A stretch of 64,000 nucleotides of DNA, from positions 1 to 64,000 of the forward strand of contig CALWID010000005.1 in NCBI GenBank assembly GCA_944380635.1, written 5' to 3'. This document shows, one piece after another, positions 51,528 to 59,672 of this stretch. Within the stretch, counting starts at the first letter, position 1; every line of letters starts with the position of its first letter. Under the pieces are notes generated by a model, which worked only from the letters and a program-made list of their open reading frames with translations, did not search any database and had not been told where the DNA came from. The translations under genes and the position numbers were made by a program. The stretch is from an uncultured Eubacterium sp. (GTDB lineage: Bacteria; Bacillota; Clostridia; Oscillospirales; Acutalibacteraceae).

Positions 51528-51603
51528 TGGTCTGCCCGAGAGGGGTCGAACCTCCAGTCTTCTGAATCGGAATCAGATGCATTAGCCATTGTGCTACGGG
51601 CAG
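51528..51603 (-). tRNA. tRNA-Arg (anticodon CCG)
   Basis: A 76-base cloverleaf on the minus strand with encoded CCA. Acceptor CTGCCCG pairs with CGGGCAG. Anticodon stem TCTGA/TCAGA holds loop TTCCGAT with anticodon CCG (plus-strand 51568-51570). The T arm is GGAGG/CCTCT around TTCGACC. The D stem is weak at its fourth pair. Reads CGG arginine codons. Confidence 0.92.
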
Positions 51604-51625
51604 ATGTTAAATTTCATTATTTTTT

Positions 51626-51655
51626 ATTTTACTACCTTAAAAGTATTGTTGTCAA
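51626..51655 (-). promoter_or_regulatory. Promoter of tRNA-Arg (minus strand)
   Basis: On the minus strand TTGACA (plus 51655-51650), an 18-base spacer and TAAAAT (plus 51631-51626). It overlaps the divergent GH20 promoter. Confidence 0.75.
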
Positions 51656-51674
51656 TGAAGATTTGTGTTATAAT
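51646..51674 (+). promoter_or_regulatory. Promoter of the GH20/M28 operon
   Basis: TTGTTG at 51646-51651, a 17-base spacer and TATAAT at 51669-51674. The -35 region overlaps the -35 of the tRNA-Arg promoter on the other strand. Confidence 0.7.
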
Positions 51675-51701
51675 CAAAAAAAATCGAAAAGGAAATAAAA
51701 A

Positions 51702-53273
51702 ATGTTAAATATTATTCCTCTTCCGCGCGAGGTGAAAACTTCAAACGGCGCGTTAAGGCTTGAAAATACGGCTAAGGTCTATACTGAAATTGATTTGCCG
51801 CTTGTTAAAAATACCGGCGGCGCGGATTCACCAGTAAGAATATACAGGGATGATTCCCTGCAAAAAGAAGAGTACCGGCTTAAAGTTAATGAAAAAGGCG
51901 TAGAGATAAATGCGTCTGATAAATCCGGCGCTTATTATGCGCTTCAAACCGTTCGTATGCTCGGCAGGTTTGACGAGGGTAAAAACGAAATCCCTTATGT
52001 TGAGATAGCAGATAAGCCGCAGTTTAAGTGGCGCGGTATTCATCTTGATGAAAGCCGCCACTTCTTTGGTATGGATTGCGTAAAATCCCTGCTTGACGAT
52101 ATGTTCCGCCTTAAACTTAATGTTTTCCACTGGCATTTAACTGATGACCAGGGCTGGCGCATAGAAATAAAAAAATACCCCCTGTTAACAGAAATAGGCT
52201 CCAAGCGCCGCTTTACTCATATAGGCGGCTGGGGCTGCGCCAAAACGGATAATACTCCTTACGGCCCTTATTTTTACACGCAGGAGCAGATAAAAGAAAT
52301 AGTTGATTACGCTGCCGAGCGCTGTATAAATATAGTGCCGGAAATTGATGTGCCGGCGCATTTCGCCGCGGCGCTTGCCGCTTATCCGCACCTTGCCTGC
52401 CGCAATATAAAAAGAGAAGTTTTCGGCTGTATGGGCGATATTCTCTTTAAAAAAGACGGTGTTAAGGACTGGAACCGCCCGCTTTGCCTCGGCAAAAAGG
52501 AAAGCGTTCAGTTTATATTTGATATTTATGATGAGATTTGCGCCCTTTTCCCGTTTGAATATTTCCATGTCGGCGGAGATGAATGTGATGTTTCGGAATG
52601 GAAAACATGTCCCGACTGCCAAAAGGCAATGAAAGAAAACGGATTTAAAAATGAAAAGGAACTTCAGAAGAAACTTACAAATGAACTTTGCGAATTCTTA
52701 AAGCATAAAGGCAAACATATGATTGCTTGGAATGATGTGCTCAATCAGGGAATAGACCGCCTTGACGGCAGTATGGTTATTCAGCAGTGGCTCCCCGGGC
52801 AGGATAAAAATACAAAGAATTTTGCTCAGTCCGGCGGAAAAATTATTATGAGCAACCATAAATCCTTTTATTTTGATATGCCTTATGCTCAGTATCCGCT
52901 TTCATACACATATAATTTTGCGCCTGAAAAATACGGCATAAAAGATTATAATTCCGTTCTCGGAGTTGAGGGCGAAACTTGGACGGAATGGATGGATTCA
53001 TTCAGTAAAGTTCAACTTCATCAGCACCCGAGAATGGAGGCGCTTGCGGAAGTTGCGTGGACTGAGCGTTCAAAGCGCAATTTTTCGCAGTTCCTTAAAA
53101 GATATAATGCATATCAAAGCGTGTTTAAGCCGCTCGGCATCAATTATGCGGTCAATGAAATTGCAATGCCTAAAAACCCGCTTAAACGCGGCTCGATATG
53201 CCGCAAATTCCATTCCGGCAACCCGGATTATGAATTTGACGAAAATAACAAATTAAAGGAGAACAAAAAATGA
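51702..53273 (+). CDS. GH20 beta-N-acetylhexosaminidase
   Basis: A 523-residue enzyme removing terminal beta-GlcNAc or beta-GalNAc by substrate-assisted catalysis. An N-terminal GH20b domain (residues about 1-100) is followed by the barrel opening WRGIHLDESRHFFGMDCVK and LNVFHWHLTDDQGWRIEIKKYP. The catalytic Asp-Glu pair lies in FHVGGDECD. It has no signal peptide and is probably cytoplasmic, acting on imported oligosaccharides such as mucin or chitin fragments. Its stop overlaps the next start (ATGA), coupling it to an M28 peptidase. Confidence 0.9.
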   Translation: MLNIIPLPREVKTSNGALRLENTAKVYTEIDLPLVKNTGGADSPVRIYRDDSLQKEEYRLKVNEKGVEINASDKSGAYYALQTVRMLGRFDEGKNEIPYVEIADKPQFKWRGIHLDESRHFFGMDCVKSLLDDMFRLKLNVFHWHLTDDQGWRIEIKKYPLLTEIGSKRRFTHIGGWGCAKTDNTPYGPYFYTQEQIKEIVDYAAERCINIVPEIDVPAHFAAALAAYPHLACRNIKREVFGCMGDILFKKDGVKDWNRPLCLGKKESVQFIFDIYDEICALFPFEYFHVGGDECDVSEWKTCPDCQKAMKENGFKNEKELQKKLTNELCEFLKHKGKHMIAWNDVLNQGIDRLDGSMVIQQWLPGQDKNTKNFAQSGGKIIMSNHKSFYFDMPYAQYPLSYTYNFAPEKYGIKDYNSVLGVEGETWTEWMDSFSKVQLHQHPRMEALAEVAWTERSKRNFSQFLKRYNAYQSVFKPLGINYAVNEIAMPKNPLKRGSICRKFHSGNPDYEFDENNKLKENKK

Positions 53274-54535
53274 AAATCAGTGATTTCCCGTCCGCGGTGA
53301 TTAAAGAAAATGTTGATTACACCGTGAAAGAGATTACAAATGTAATCAAAAAGTACGGCCCGCGTGAATCGGGCAATGACGCTTGCTTTGACGCCGAAAA
53401 GCACCTAAAAAAGGAACTTGACCAGTTTTGCGATGAAACGCATTTTGAAGAGTATAAAATGGCTCCTCGCGCGTTTCTGCATTTCACAAAACTTGTAGCC
53501 GCGCTTGTTATTGCCGCGGTTGTAGTCGGTTTCGGCATAGTTTTCGCCCTTAATTATGAAAACTTCTTTATCGCTCACTGTATAGTAGGTATCTGCATTG
53601 CAATCGGCCTTTTCATTACCGCCATGGAATTTCTTATGTATAAGCAGTTTATGGACGGCGCTTATAAAAAAGTAACCGGCCATAATTTGGTGGCAACAAG
53701 AAAGCCGCGCGGCGAAGTTAAAAAAAGAATAGTTATCAGCGGCCATATTGACGCCGCTTATGAATGGCGCCCGATATACCTGCTTAAAGATAAAGGTATG
53801 GGGCTTTGGATGGGTATGTCAATAGGCACCGCTTTTATATCTCTTATCATTTCAATTATCAGCGTTGTAGCAAATTTTGTTGATATGGGCGCTTTCGGCG
53901 ATTTTATGCTTAATTATTCTTTCTATTTCAATGTTCTCACCGCCGCTTCAATGGTGCTTTTGTTTACTTTCGTTAATTTCGGCAGAATTTCACCCGGCGC
54001 AAATGATAATTTAACCGGCACATATGCCGCAGTTTGCGCTCTGCGTATGCTTGATATGGCAGGCGTTGATTTTGAGAATACTGAAGTCGTTGCCATGATT
54101 ACGGACGGCGAAGAGGCAGGGCTCAGAGGCGCAAAGGCTTTCGCAAAAGAGCATAAAGACGAATATCTTAACGGCTCAGTAGAAACCGCGGTGCTTTGCG
54201 TTGATACGCTCACTGATTTAGAGTATCTTAATGTTTATCATAAGGATATGACGGGAACAGTTAAAAACGATATTGAATTTTCAAAACTTGTTCAGAAATC
54301 CGCAGAAGAAGCAGGGTACGATTCGGCAAAACTCGCAAATCTTTTCTTCGGCGCGTCGGATGCCGCCGCGTTCTCTCAGGCGGGTATAAAGGCAACATGC
54401 CTTGCCGCTATGGACCCTTCACCGGCGGATTATTACCATAACCGCAGAGACAGTTATGACCGCCTGAACCCTGAGGCTATTGAAACAGGCTATAAAACTG
54501 TTCTTGCCACTATCTTTAATTTTGACGCGGAATAA
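53270..54535 (+). CDS. M28 family metallopeptidase with membrane segments
   Basis: A 421-residue zinc aminopeptidase-like protein. The catalytic part has the metal ligands in VISGHIDAAYEW, PGANDNLTGTYA, and ITDGEEAGLRGAKAF, with a C-terminal DPSPADYYHNRRDSYD region carrying the last His. Two hydrophobic segments near residues 68-90 and 100-120 and another pair near 180-230 interrupt the domain, so it is membrane-bound. The coupling with GH20 suggests joint breakdown of glycopeptides or peptidoglycan fragments; this is inference. GGAGAAC precedes the ATG. Confidence 0.82.
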   Translation: MKISDFPSAVIKENVDYTVKEITNVIKKYGPRESGNDACFDAEKHLKKELDQFCDETHFEEYKMAPRAFLHFTKLVAALVIAAVVVGFGIVFALNYENFFIAHCIVGICIAIGLFITAMEFLMYKQFMDGAYKKVTGHNLVATRKPRGEVKKRIVISGHIDAAYEWRPIYLLKDKGMGLWMGMSIGTAFISLIISIISVVANFVDMGAFGDFMLNYSFYFNVLTAASMVLLFTFVNFGRISPGANDNLTGTYAAVCALRMLDMAGVDFENTEVVAMITDGEEAGLRGAKAFAKEHKDEYLNGSVETAVLCVDTLTDLEYLNVYHKDMTGTVKNDIEFSKLVQKSAEEAGYDSAKLANLFFGASDAAAFSQAGIKATCLAAMDPSPADYYHNRRDSYDRLNPEAIETGYKTVLATIFNFDAE

Positions 54536-54556
54536 AAACACACCGGTTTAAAAAAT

Positions 54557-54603
54557 AAAGGCAGACGCATGGAAAACCGCCATGTATCTGCCTTTTTCTT
54601 TTT
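54557..54603. terminator. Bidirectional terminator after M28 gene
   Basis: AAAGGCAGA (54557-54565) pairs with TCTGCCTTT (54587-54595), with an inner CATGG/CCATG stem, then T-rich sequence. Confidence 0.75.
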
Positions 54604-54625
54604 ATTGAAGATAATTTTAAAATAT

Positions 54626-55033
54626 TTATTTTTTTGGTTTTAATTTGTCTACCCCGGCAAAACTTTCATCAAGCAGGGGGTAGATTTCCTGCGGCGAAAC
54701 AGTGCCGTCAAGCAGAACGGTTACCCACGAATTTTTGTTCATATGGTACGCGGGCAGAAATCCGTCTTTTTTAATAAGTAAATCAATCAGCAAGCGGTCG
54801 CATTTTATATCCATTATATCTGTTCTGCCGCCGCCCTCAATGCCAAGCGCTCCGTTATCAACATCCATTATCACAGCAAACCATTTTTTATTTTTTTCAT
54901 TTCGCAAAACGGCGTGCTCCGGAAATTTCATCCAAAGATATTCAGGCTCAGCGCCGTATTTTTTCTTTGCGTAATTAAAAATATCCTGCCTTAATGATTT
55001 TTTGCTTTTCATAAATGATTTTTCGCTTTTCAT
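54626..55033 (-). CDS. MmcQ/YjbR family protein
   Basis: A 135-residue protein of the CyaY-like fold. Typical parts are RQDIFNYAKKKYGAEPEYLWMKFPEHAVLRN, KKWFAVIMDV, and GFLPAYHMNKNSWVTVLLDG. The family is often called DNA-binding, but the activity is poorly known. The first 14 codons are a duplicated 21-base unit (MKSEKSF, MKSKKSL), giving two possible start codons, at 55033 and 55012. No good Shine-Dalgarno precedes the first. Confidence 0.82.
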   Translation of the reverse strand: MKSEKSFMKSKKSLRQDIFNYAKKKYGAEPEYLWMKFPEHAVLRNEKNKKWFAVIMDVDNGALGIEGGGRTDIMDIKCDRLLIDLLIKKDGFLPAYHMNKNSWVTVLLDGTVSPQEIYPLLDESFAGVDKLKPKK

Positions 55034-55088
55034 ATACTGTAATTTTAAATCCCGATTAGCGTGTTTTTCCCGATAATTTCCTTAAAAC

Positions 55089-55664
55089 TCAGCATATCAT
55101 GCCGTTTTCTATCCAACTTAAAACGCCCGGGTATTCTTCTTTGTATTGGTCAAGTTTTTCAGCGTTGGCGTCAACAAAAGCAAGAAATTCGTCAGAATCC
55201 TCAAAGTCAAATGTAAAATCCTGCTCAAAATCATACGCCGCGGTAAACATCATATCAAAAATATCATTCGGCGGGTATTCCTCAAGCATTTTTTGCGCCG
55301 TGAGTTCGGTGGCGCGGTCAAGCGCGCTTTTTGCAGTTATGTCAAAATCGTCTTCGTCAATTTCAATCTCTTCGTCTTTTTTGCAGTATTCAATAATGCT
55401 TTCCTGAGTAAATCCTGCTTTTTCAATATAGTCAACAGCGTCTTCAAATCCTGTTTCGTTTACTGCGTCATACAGCCTGTATGTGAATTCTCCCATAAGG
55501 TTTTGAAGGGCAACGGCTTTAAAAATGCAGTCAATCTCATTTCCCGGCTCGTCTGTAATAACAAAGCCGTCCTCCTTAAACTGCTCCCACATAAGTGAAT
55601 AAAAAATAGAGTATTTGGGCGTTTCGTTAAAAATAGCGTCATAAACATAGGAATCAATATCCAT
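55089..55664 (-). CDS. Acidic hypothetical protein
   Basis: A 191-residue soluble, strongly acidic protein (stretch DEEIEIDEDDFDITAKS) that I do not recognise. The pattern is mostly helical with no signal peptide or membrane helix. AAAGGAGAG precedes the start on the minus strand, so expression is likely. The gene ends 55 bases before the YjbR-like gene; both read the same way and may be co-transcribed. The context gives no functional clue. Confidence 0.6.
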   Translation of the reverse strand: MDIDSYVYDAIFNETPKYSIFYSLMWEQFKEDGFVITDEPGNEIDCIFKAVALQNLMGEFTYRLYDAVNETGFEDAVDYIEKAGFTQESIIEYCKKDEEIEIDEDDFDITAKSALDRATELTAQKMLEEYPPNDIFDMMFTAAYDFEQDFTFDFEDSDEFLAFVDANAEKLDQYKEEYPGVLSWIENGMIC

Positions 55665-55728
55665 GCTTAACTCTCCTTTCTGTTCATCCTGTTTATTATT
55701 TTATAACATTGAGTTTACATTTTCAATA

Positions 55729-55757
55729 TTGCATTGGAAATTATAATGATATATAAT
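55729..55757 (+). promoter_or_regulatory. Promoter of the aldose-epimerase/nadE operon
   Basis: TTGCAT at 55729-55734, a 17-base spacer and TATAAT at 55752-55757. Confidence 0.7.
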
Positions 55758-55806
55758 GATTATGATTAAATGATTAAGAAGGTATATTAAGTTAAGGCGG
55801 TGTATA

Positions 55807-56676
55807 ATGACTGTTGAAATAAAAAGCGAAAGCGTTAAAGTTCAGTGCCTTAAAGAGGGCGCAATGCTCCATTCCCTTGTTAAGGATTCTGTTGAATACC
55901 TTTGGCAGGGCAATCCTGAATACTGGGCGGGTCAGGCGCCCGTATGCTTTCCGATAACAGGCGTTTTAAGAGATTCAAAAGCCGTTGCTTTCGGTAAGCC
56001 CTGCGTAATGAAACGCCACGGTATCGCAAGGATTAATCCGTTTGAAATTGCAGAAAAAGGTGCAAATTATGTTTCTTTTGTTCAAAATTCAAACGAAGAA
56101 ACTAAAAAAGCGTTCCCGTTTGATTATTCCCTTGAGATACGCTATACCGTTTTGAAAAATTCGGTAATTACCCGCTATACCGTTAAAAATACGGGTAAAG
56201 ATAAATTACCTTTTGTTATAGGCGGGCACCCGGCGTTTAATTGCCCGCTGGACAGCAGCAGAAAATTTGAGGATTATTCCGTTGAATTCAGCGGCGCAGT
56301 TAATCAAAAATGTCTGCGCCCCGATGTGGAAACAGGGCTGATAGATATTTCCAAGCGTTACGATGTGCTTGACGCGCCTAATAAAATAAATCTTGACCAT
56401 TCTCTTTTTGACCTTGATGCAATGGTGTTTGATAATATAAAACCGAAATCCGCTCTGTTAAGCGCCGGCGGCAGGGGAGTAAGAATTGATTATCAGGATT
56501 TTGATAATCTGCTTATCTGGTCTTCCTCAAACGGCGGAAGTTTTGTTGCCCTTGAGCCGTGGACGGGTATTTCCACCTGCTCTGATGAAAATGAAATTTT
56601 TGAAAACAAGCGCGGAATGACGGTGCTTGACCCCGATTGCGAAGCGTCTTTTTCTTTTAAAATTACTTTGATATAG
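55807..56676 (+). CDS. Aldose 1-epimerase family protein (LacX-like)
   Basis: A 289-residue beta-sandwich of the galactose mutarotase fold. Signatures are LWQGNPEYWAGQAPVCFPITG, MKRHGIARINPFEI, VIGGHPAFNCPL and LEPWTGI; the conserved active-site His and Glu match this subfamily. It would interconvert alpha and beta anomers of an aldose or aldose phosphate; the substrate is not defined. AAGGCGG precedes the ATG. Eight bases separate it from nadE, so they share a transcript. Confidence 0.85.
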   Translation: MTVEIKSESVKVQCLKEGAMLHSLVKDSVEYLWQGNPEYWAGQAPVCFPITGVLRDSKAVAFGKPCVMKRHGIARINPFEIAEKGANYVSFVQNSNEETKKAFPFDYSLEIRYTVLKNSVITRYTVKNTGKDKLPFVIGGHPAFNCPLDSSRKFEDYSVEFSGAVNQKCLRPDVETGLIDISKRYDVLDAPNKINLDHSLFDLDAMVFDNIKPKSALLSAGGRGVRIDYQDFDNLLIWSSSNGGSFVALEPWTGISTCSDENEIFENKRGMTVLDPDCEASFSFKITLI

Positions 56677-56683
56677 GTGAGTT

Positions 56684-58579
56684 ATGAATTACGGATTTTT
56701 CAGGGCCGCCGCGGCAACTCTTAAACTTAAAGTGGCGGACCCGGATTTTAATAAACAGGAAATAAAAAAAGCAATAGATGAGGCTGTTCAGAATAAAGCG
56801 CGTCTGCTTGTAACTCCGGAACTTTCCGTAACAGGCTATACCTGCGCCGATTTGTTTTTTTCTTCAGCGCTTTTGTCCGGCGCGGAGAATGCTCTCGGCG
56901 AGATAGCCGAATATACTGCGGGAAAAAATATCGCAGTCCTTGTAGGCGTTCCCGTAAAATATATGAACAGCCTTTATAACTGCGCTGCGGTTATCGTAAA
57001 CGGAACCGTTGCGGGGCTTGTGCCTAAAATTCATATTGCAAATTATAATGAGTTTTATGAAAAACGCTGGTTTGCTTCCGGCGCTGATTTTAAAACACCG
57101 CAAAATATTGAAATATGCAGTCAGAAAACAAAAATAGGCAGTATGCTTTTTGACCTCGGCGGCGGAGCCGTTCTCGGCGCTGAACTGTGCGAGGATTTGT
57201 GGGTGCCTGAGCCGCCCAGCGGCAGCCTTGCGGTTAAAGGCGCAAATATAATCGCCAATCTTTCCGCAAGCGATGAGTACGCCTCAAAAGCGCAGTACAG
57301 AAAGGAACTTGTTTCAAATCAGTCCGCCCGCTGTGTGTGCGGTTATGTGTATGCGGGCGCGTCCGTGTTTGAAAGCACTACGGACCTTCTTTTCGGCGGC
57401 GCGCTGTTTGTTGTGGAAAACGGCTCTGTACTTGCTCAGGGCGAACGCTTTTTAAGAAACACAAATATTGTTTACGCCGATATAGATATAGATAAATTGA
57501 GCGCCCTGCGCGTTAAAAATATGAGTTTTGAAAACGGCGGCGCTGCGGAAATCGTAAACGCTCAGGTTGAAAACGATTATAATGACCTTAAATTCAGGTT
57601 TGTAGACGCTCATCCGTTTGTTCCTGAAAATGATGATAAACGCCGTGAACGGTGCCGTGAAATCTTTTCCATTCAGGCGGGCGCTCTTTCCAAAAGGCTT
57701 GAGCATGTCGGCTCCTCCGGCGTGGTGGTCGGTATTTCCGGCGGGCTTGATTCAACGCTTGCGCTGCTTGTATCGGCAAGGGCAATGAGCCTGCTCGGCA
57801 AAAGCAACGCGGATATTCTGGGCGTTACTATGCCCGGCTTCGGCACAACCGGCAGAACTTATAATAACGCCGTTCAATTAATGAAATATCTTGGCGTAAC
57901 AATTAAAGAAATTGATATTAAAGAGGCGTGTTCGCTTCATATGCGCGATATTGAGCATGACCCTGATATTCATGACATCACTTATGAAAACACTCAGGCA
58001 AGGGAACGCACCCAGGTGCTTTTTGACCTTGCAAATAAACACGGCAAACTTCTTGTCGGCACGGGGGACCTAAGCGAACTTGCTATGGGTTGGTGCACAT
58101 ATAACGGCGATCATATGAGTATGTACGGCGTAAATGCGTCCGTGCCAAAAACTCTTGTCCGTTATCTTGTTGAATATGTTGCCTCGGTCAGCGATAAAGA
58201 TACTTCCGCCGTGCTTTATGATATACTTGATACGCCTGTTTCGCCGGAACTTTTACCGCCGGATGAAAACGGCAATATTGCTCAGAAAACAGAAGAGAAT
58301 ATCGGCCCTTACGAATTGCACGATTTCTTTCTTTATAATTTTGTGCGGTTCGGTTTTGCTAAAGAAAAACTTGTGCGCCTTGCTCAAAAAGCGTTTGAGG
58401 ATAAATATTCAAAAGATGTTATCGCTCATTGGGCAGAGGTGTTTATGAAACGCTTTTTTATAAGCCAGTTTAAGCGCAGTTGTGTTCCCGATTCGCCCAA
58501 AGTAGGCTCTGTTTCACTTTCTCCGCGCGGGGATTGGCGTATGCCGAGCGACGCGTCTTTCAGCGCGTTCTTAAAGTAA
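56684..58579 (+). CDS. nadE: Glutamine-dependent NAD+ synthetase
   Basis: A 631-residue two-domain enzyme making NAD+ from nicotinic acid adenine dinucleotide, the last step of NAD synthesis. The N-terminal nitrilase-type glutaminase carries the Glu-Lys-Cys triad in LVTPELSVTGYTC, LVPKIHIANYNEFYE, and LGAELCEDLWVP. The C-terminal synthetase carries the P-loop SGGLDSTLAL. Length matches the long glutamine-dependent form. Its ribosome site lies in the end of the epimerase gene region. The following gene starts 24 bases later. Confidence 0.93.
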   Translation: MNYGFFRAAAATLKLKVADPDFNKQEIKKAIDEAVQNKARLLVTPELSVTGYTCADLFFSSALLSGAENALGEIAEYTAGKNIAVLVGVPVKYMNSLYNCAAVIVNGTVAGLVPKIHIANYNEFYEKRWFASGADFKTPQNIEICSQKTKIGSMLFDLGGGAVLGAELCEDLWVPEPPSGSLAVKGANIIANLSASDEYASKAQYRKELVSNQSARCVCGYVYAGASVFESTTDLLFGGALFVVENGSVLAQGERFLRNTNIVYADIDIDKLSALRVKNMSFENGGAAEIVNAQVENDYNDLKFRFVDAHPFVPENDDKRRERCREIFSIQAGALSKRLEHVGSSGVVVGISGGLDSTLALLVSARAMSLLGKSNADILGVTMPGFGTTGRTYNNAVQLMKYLGVTIKEIDIKEACSLHMRDIEHDPDIHDITYENTQARERTQVLFDLANKHGKLLVGTGDLSELAMGWCTYNGDHMSMYGVNASVPKTLVRYLVEYVASVSDKDTSAVLYDILDTPVSPELLPPDENGNIAQKTEENIGPYELHDFFLYNFVRFGFAKEKLVRLAQKAFEDKYSKDVIAHWAEVFMKRFFISQFKRSCVPDSPKVGSVSLSPRGDWRMPSDASFSAFLK

Positions 58580-58603
58580 AGTTTCAGAAATGAGGTATTA
58601 TAT

Positions 58604-59338
58604 ATGTCAGATGAATATAAAGAAATTGCCGAAAATACCGAAAACGGCGGTTCAAAAAAGAAAAAAATTATAATAGGCGTTGTAATCGCCATTGTTGTAT
58701 GCGCGGTTATAGCGGTTGTTTGTGCGCTCACTTTCGGCGGGAATGAAAAAGATTATACCGATACTCCGGTAAATCCCGAAACCACTTCGGAACTTACCCC
58801 GGGTATTGAAAACGGCGTGTTTGTAGGCGGAAATGACGCGGCTCAGTCCGGCTTAGAAGACGGCGGCAGTGATTCCCAGCAGTCCGCCGGCGGCTCCGGC
58901 TCAGGCGGCAGTTCGTCCTCCGGCAGTCAAAGCGGCGGCTCAGGTTCAGCGGGCGGCTCAGGCAGTTCCGGAAATTCAAGCAGTTCAGGCGGTTCCGGCA
59001 GTTCAGGAAATTCCGGAAATTCAGGCAGTCAGGGTGAAAGTGATTCTCCAAGACAAGTTCAAATAAGCATAACTCTGCCGAATGACGGAAATACTGCGGA
59101 TAAACTGTTTATTTATGTAAACGGCAAACTTGTAAACGATGAGGGAGTGGACTGCACTCTTAACGGAAGCACATTTACCTTTATTACATCTGAAAGTTAT
59201 GAAGGCGTAGTTACCGTTGAGGCAAGACTTCAGAATTACGGCACAAGCGCAAAGCAGACTTCTACCGAAACAGGCTCTTCTGTTTCGTTCTCACTTCCGC
59301 TTGACAGTTCAGAGGAAAATTATGCTTCTAATATCTAA
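58604..59338 (+). CDS. Membrane-anchored protein with long Ser/Gly linker
   Basis: A 244-residue protein of unknown function. A short cytoplasmic start with KKKK is followed by one transmembrane helix (IIIGVVIAIVVCAVIAVVCAL). An extracellular Ser/Gly-rich low-complexity linker of about 65 residues comes next, then a small beta-rich domain of about 85 residues (QVQISITLPNDGNTADKLFIYV...). That last part resembles a surface-exposed Ig-like or carbohydrate-type domain, but no family is identified. The linker DNA is made of repeating TCAGGCGGC-type units. A terminator follows. Confidence 0.65.
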   Translation: MSDEYKEIAENTENGGSKKKKIIIGVVIAIVVCAVIAVVCALTFGGNEKDYTDTPVNPETTSELTPGIENGVFVGGNDAAQSGLEDGGSDSQQSAGGSGSGGSSSSGSQSGGSGSAGGSGSSGNSSSSGGSGSSGNSGNSGSQGESDSPRQVQISITLPNDGNTADKLFIYVNGKLVNDEGVDCTLNGSTFTFITSESYEGVVTVEARLQNYGTSAKQTSTETGSSVSFSLPLDSSEENYASNI

Positions 59339-59373
59339 CAGCATTTAAAATTGAATAGTTTGTTTTGAAATTT

Positions 59374-59406
59374 CCCGCCGCGCGTTTGTGTTCGGCGGGC
59401 TTTTTT
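59374..59406 (+). terminator. Terminator after the Ser/Gly-linker gene
   Basis: CCCGCCG (59374-59380) pairs with CGGCGGG (59393-59399), then six T at 59401-59406. Confidence 0.85.
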
Positions 59407-59501
59407 GCTCTTAAAACGCTTTCGGAATATAAACAGGCTGTTTTATGCGTTTTATACAATTAAACCCAAAATAAAATATTATTAAATATTTAAAATGTTT
59501 A

Positions 59502-59530
59502 TTGAATTATCAGTATTCTTGTGTTAAAAT
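59502..59530 (+). promoter_or_regulatory. Promoter of nifJ
   Basis: TTGAAT at 59502-59507, a 17-base spacer and TAAAAT at 59525-59530. The transcribed leader is about 135 bases. Confidence 0.7.
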
Positions 59531-59542
59531 AGGTGCGGACTG

Positions 59543-59672
59543 AAAAGGGCGAGGTGCGCCCTTTTCTATGGGGAGAGTTGTTAAGGTGATTTGCGCCGTG
59601 TTTTGGTGCGTCTCCCGTGTGTCTGAATTTGCAAATTATGAACATTATTGTTCCAGGAGGTAATTTTTAGCA
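59543..59672 (+). promoter_or_regulatory. Structured 5' leader of nifJ
   Basis: The leader holds a 9-10-base hairpin AAAAGGGCG/CGCCCTTTT (59543-59551, 59557-59565). A nested stem GGGAGA/TCTCCC (59571-59576, 59611-59616) encloses GCGCC/GGTGC (59593-59597, 59605-59609). The palindrome AATTTGCAAATT (59626-59637) and a GAACA/TGTTC stem follow, just before the Shine-Dalgarno AGGAGG. I do not recognise a known riboswitch. Confidence 0.45.

Noticed and set aside
51254..51589. Open frames on the minus strand across tRNA-Ala and the hairpins, sometimes annotated as hypothetical proteins
   Set aside because: They cover a tRNA gene and several terminators; such frames are a common artefact opposite tRNAs.
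58900..59040. CRISPR-like or tandem repeat array
   Set aside because: The repeats are codon-level Ser/Gly repeats in frame within a coding gene, with no spacers.
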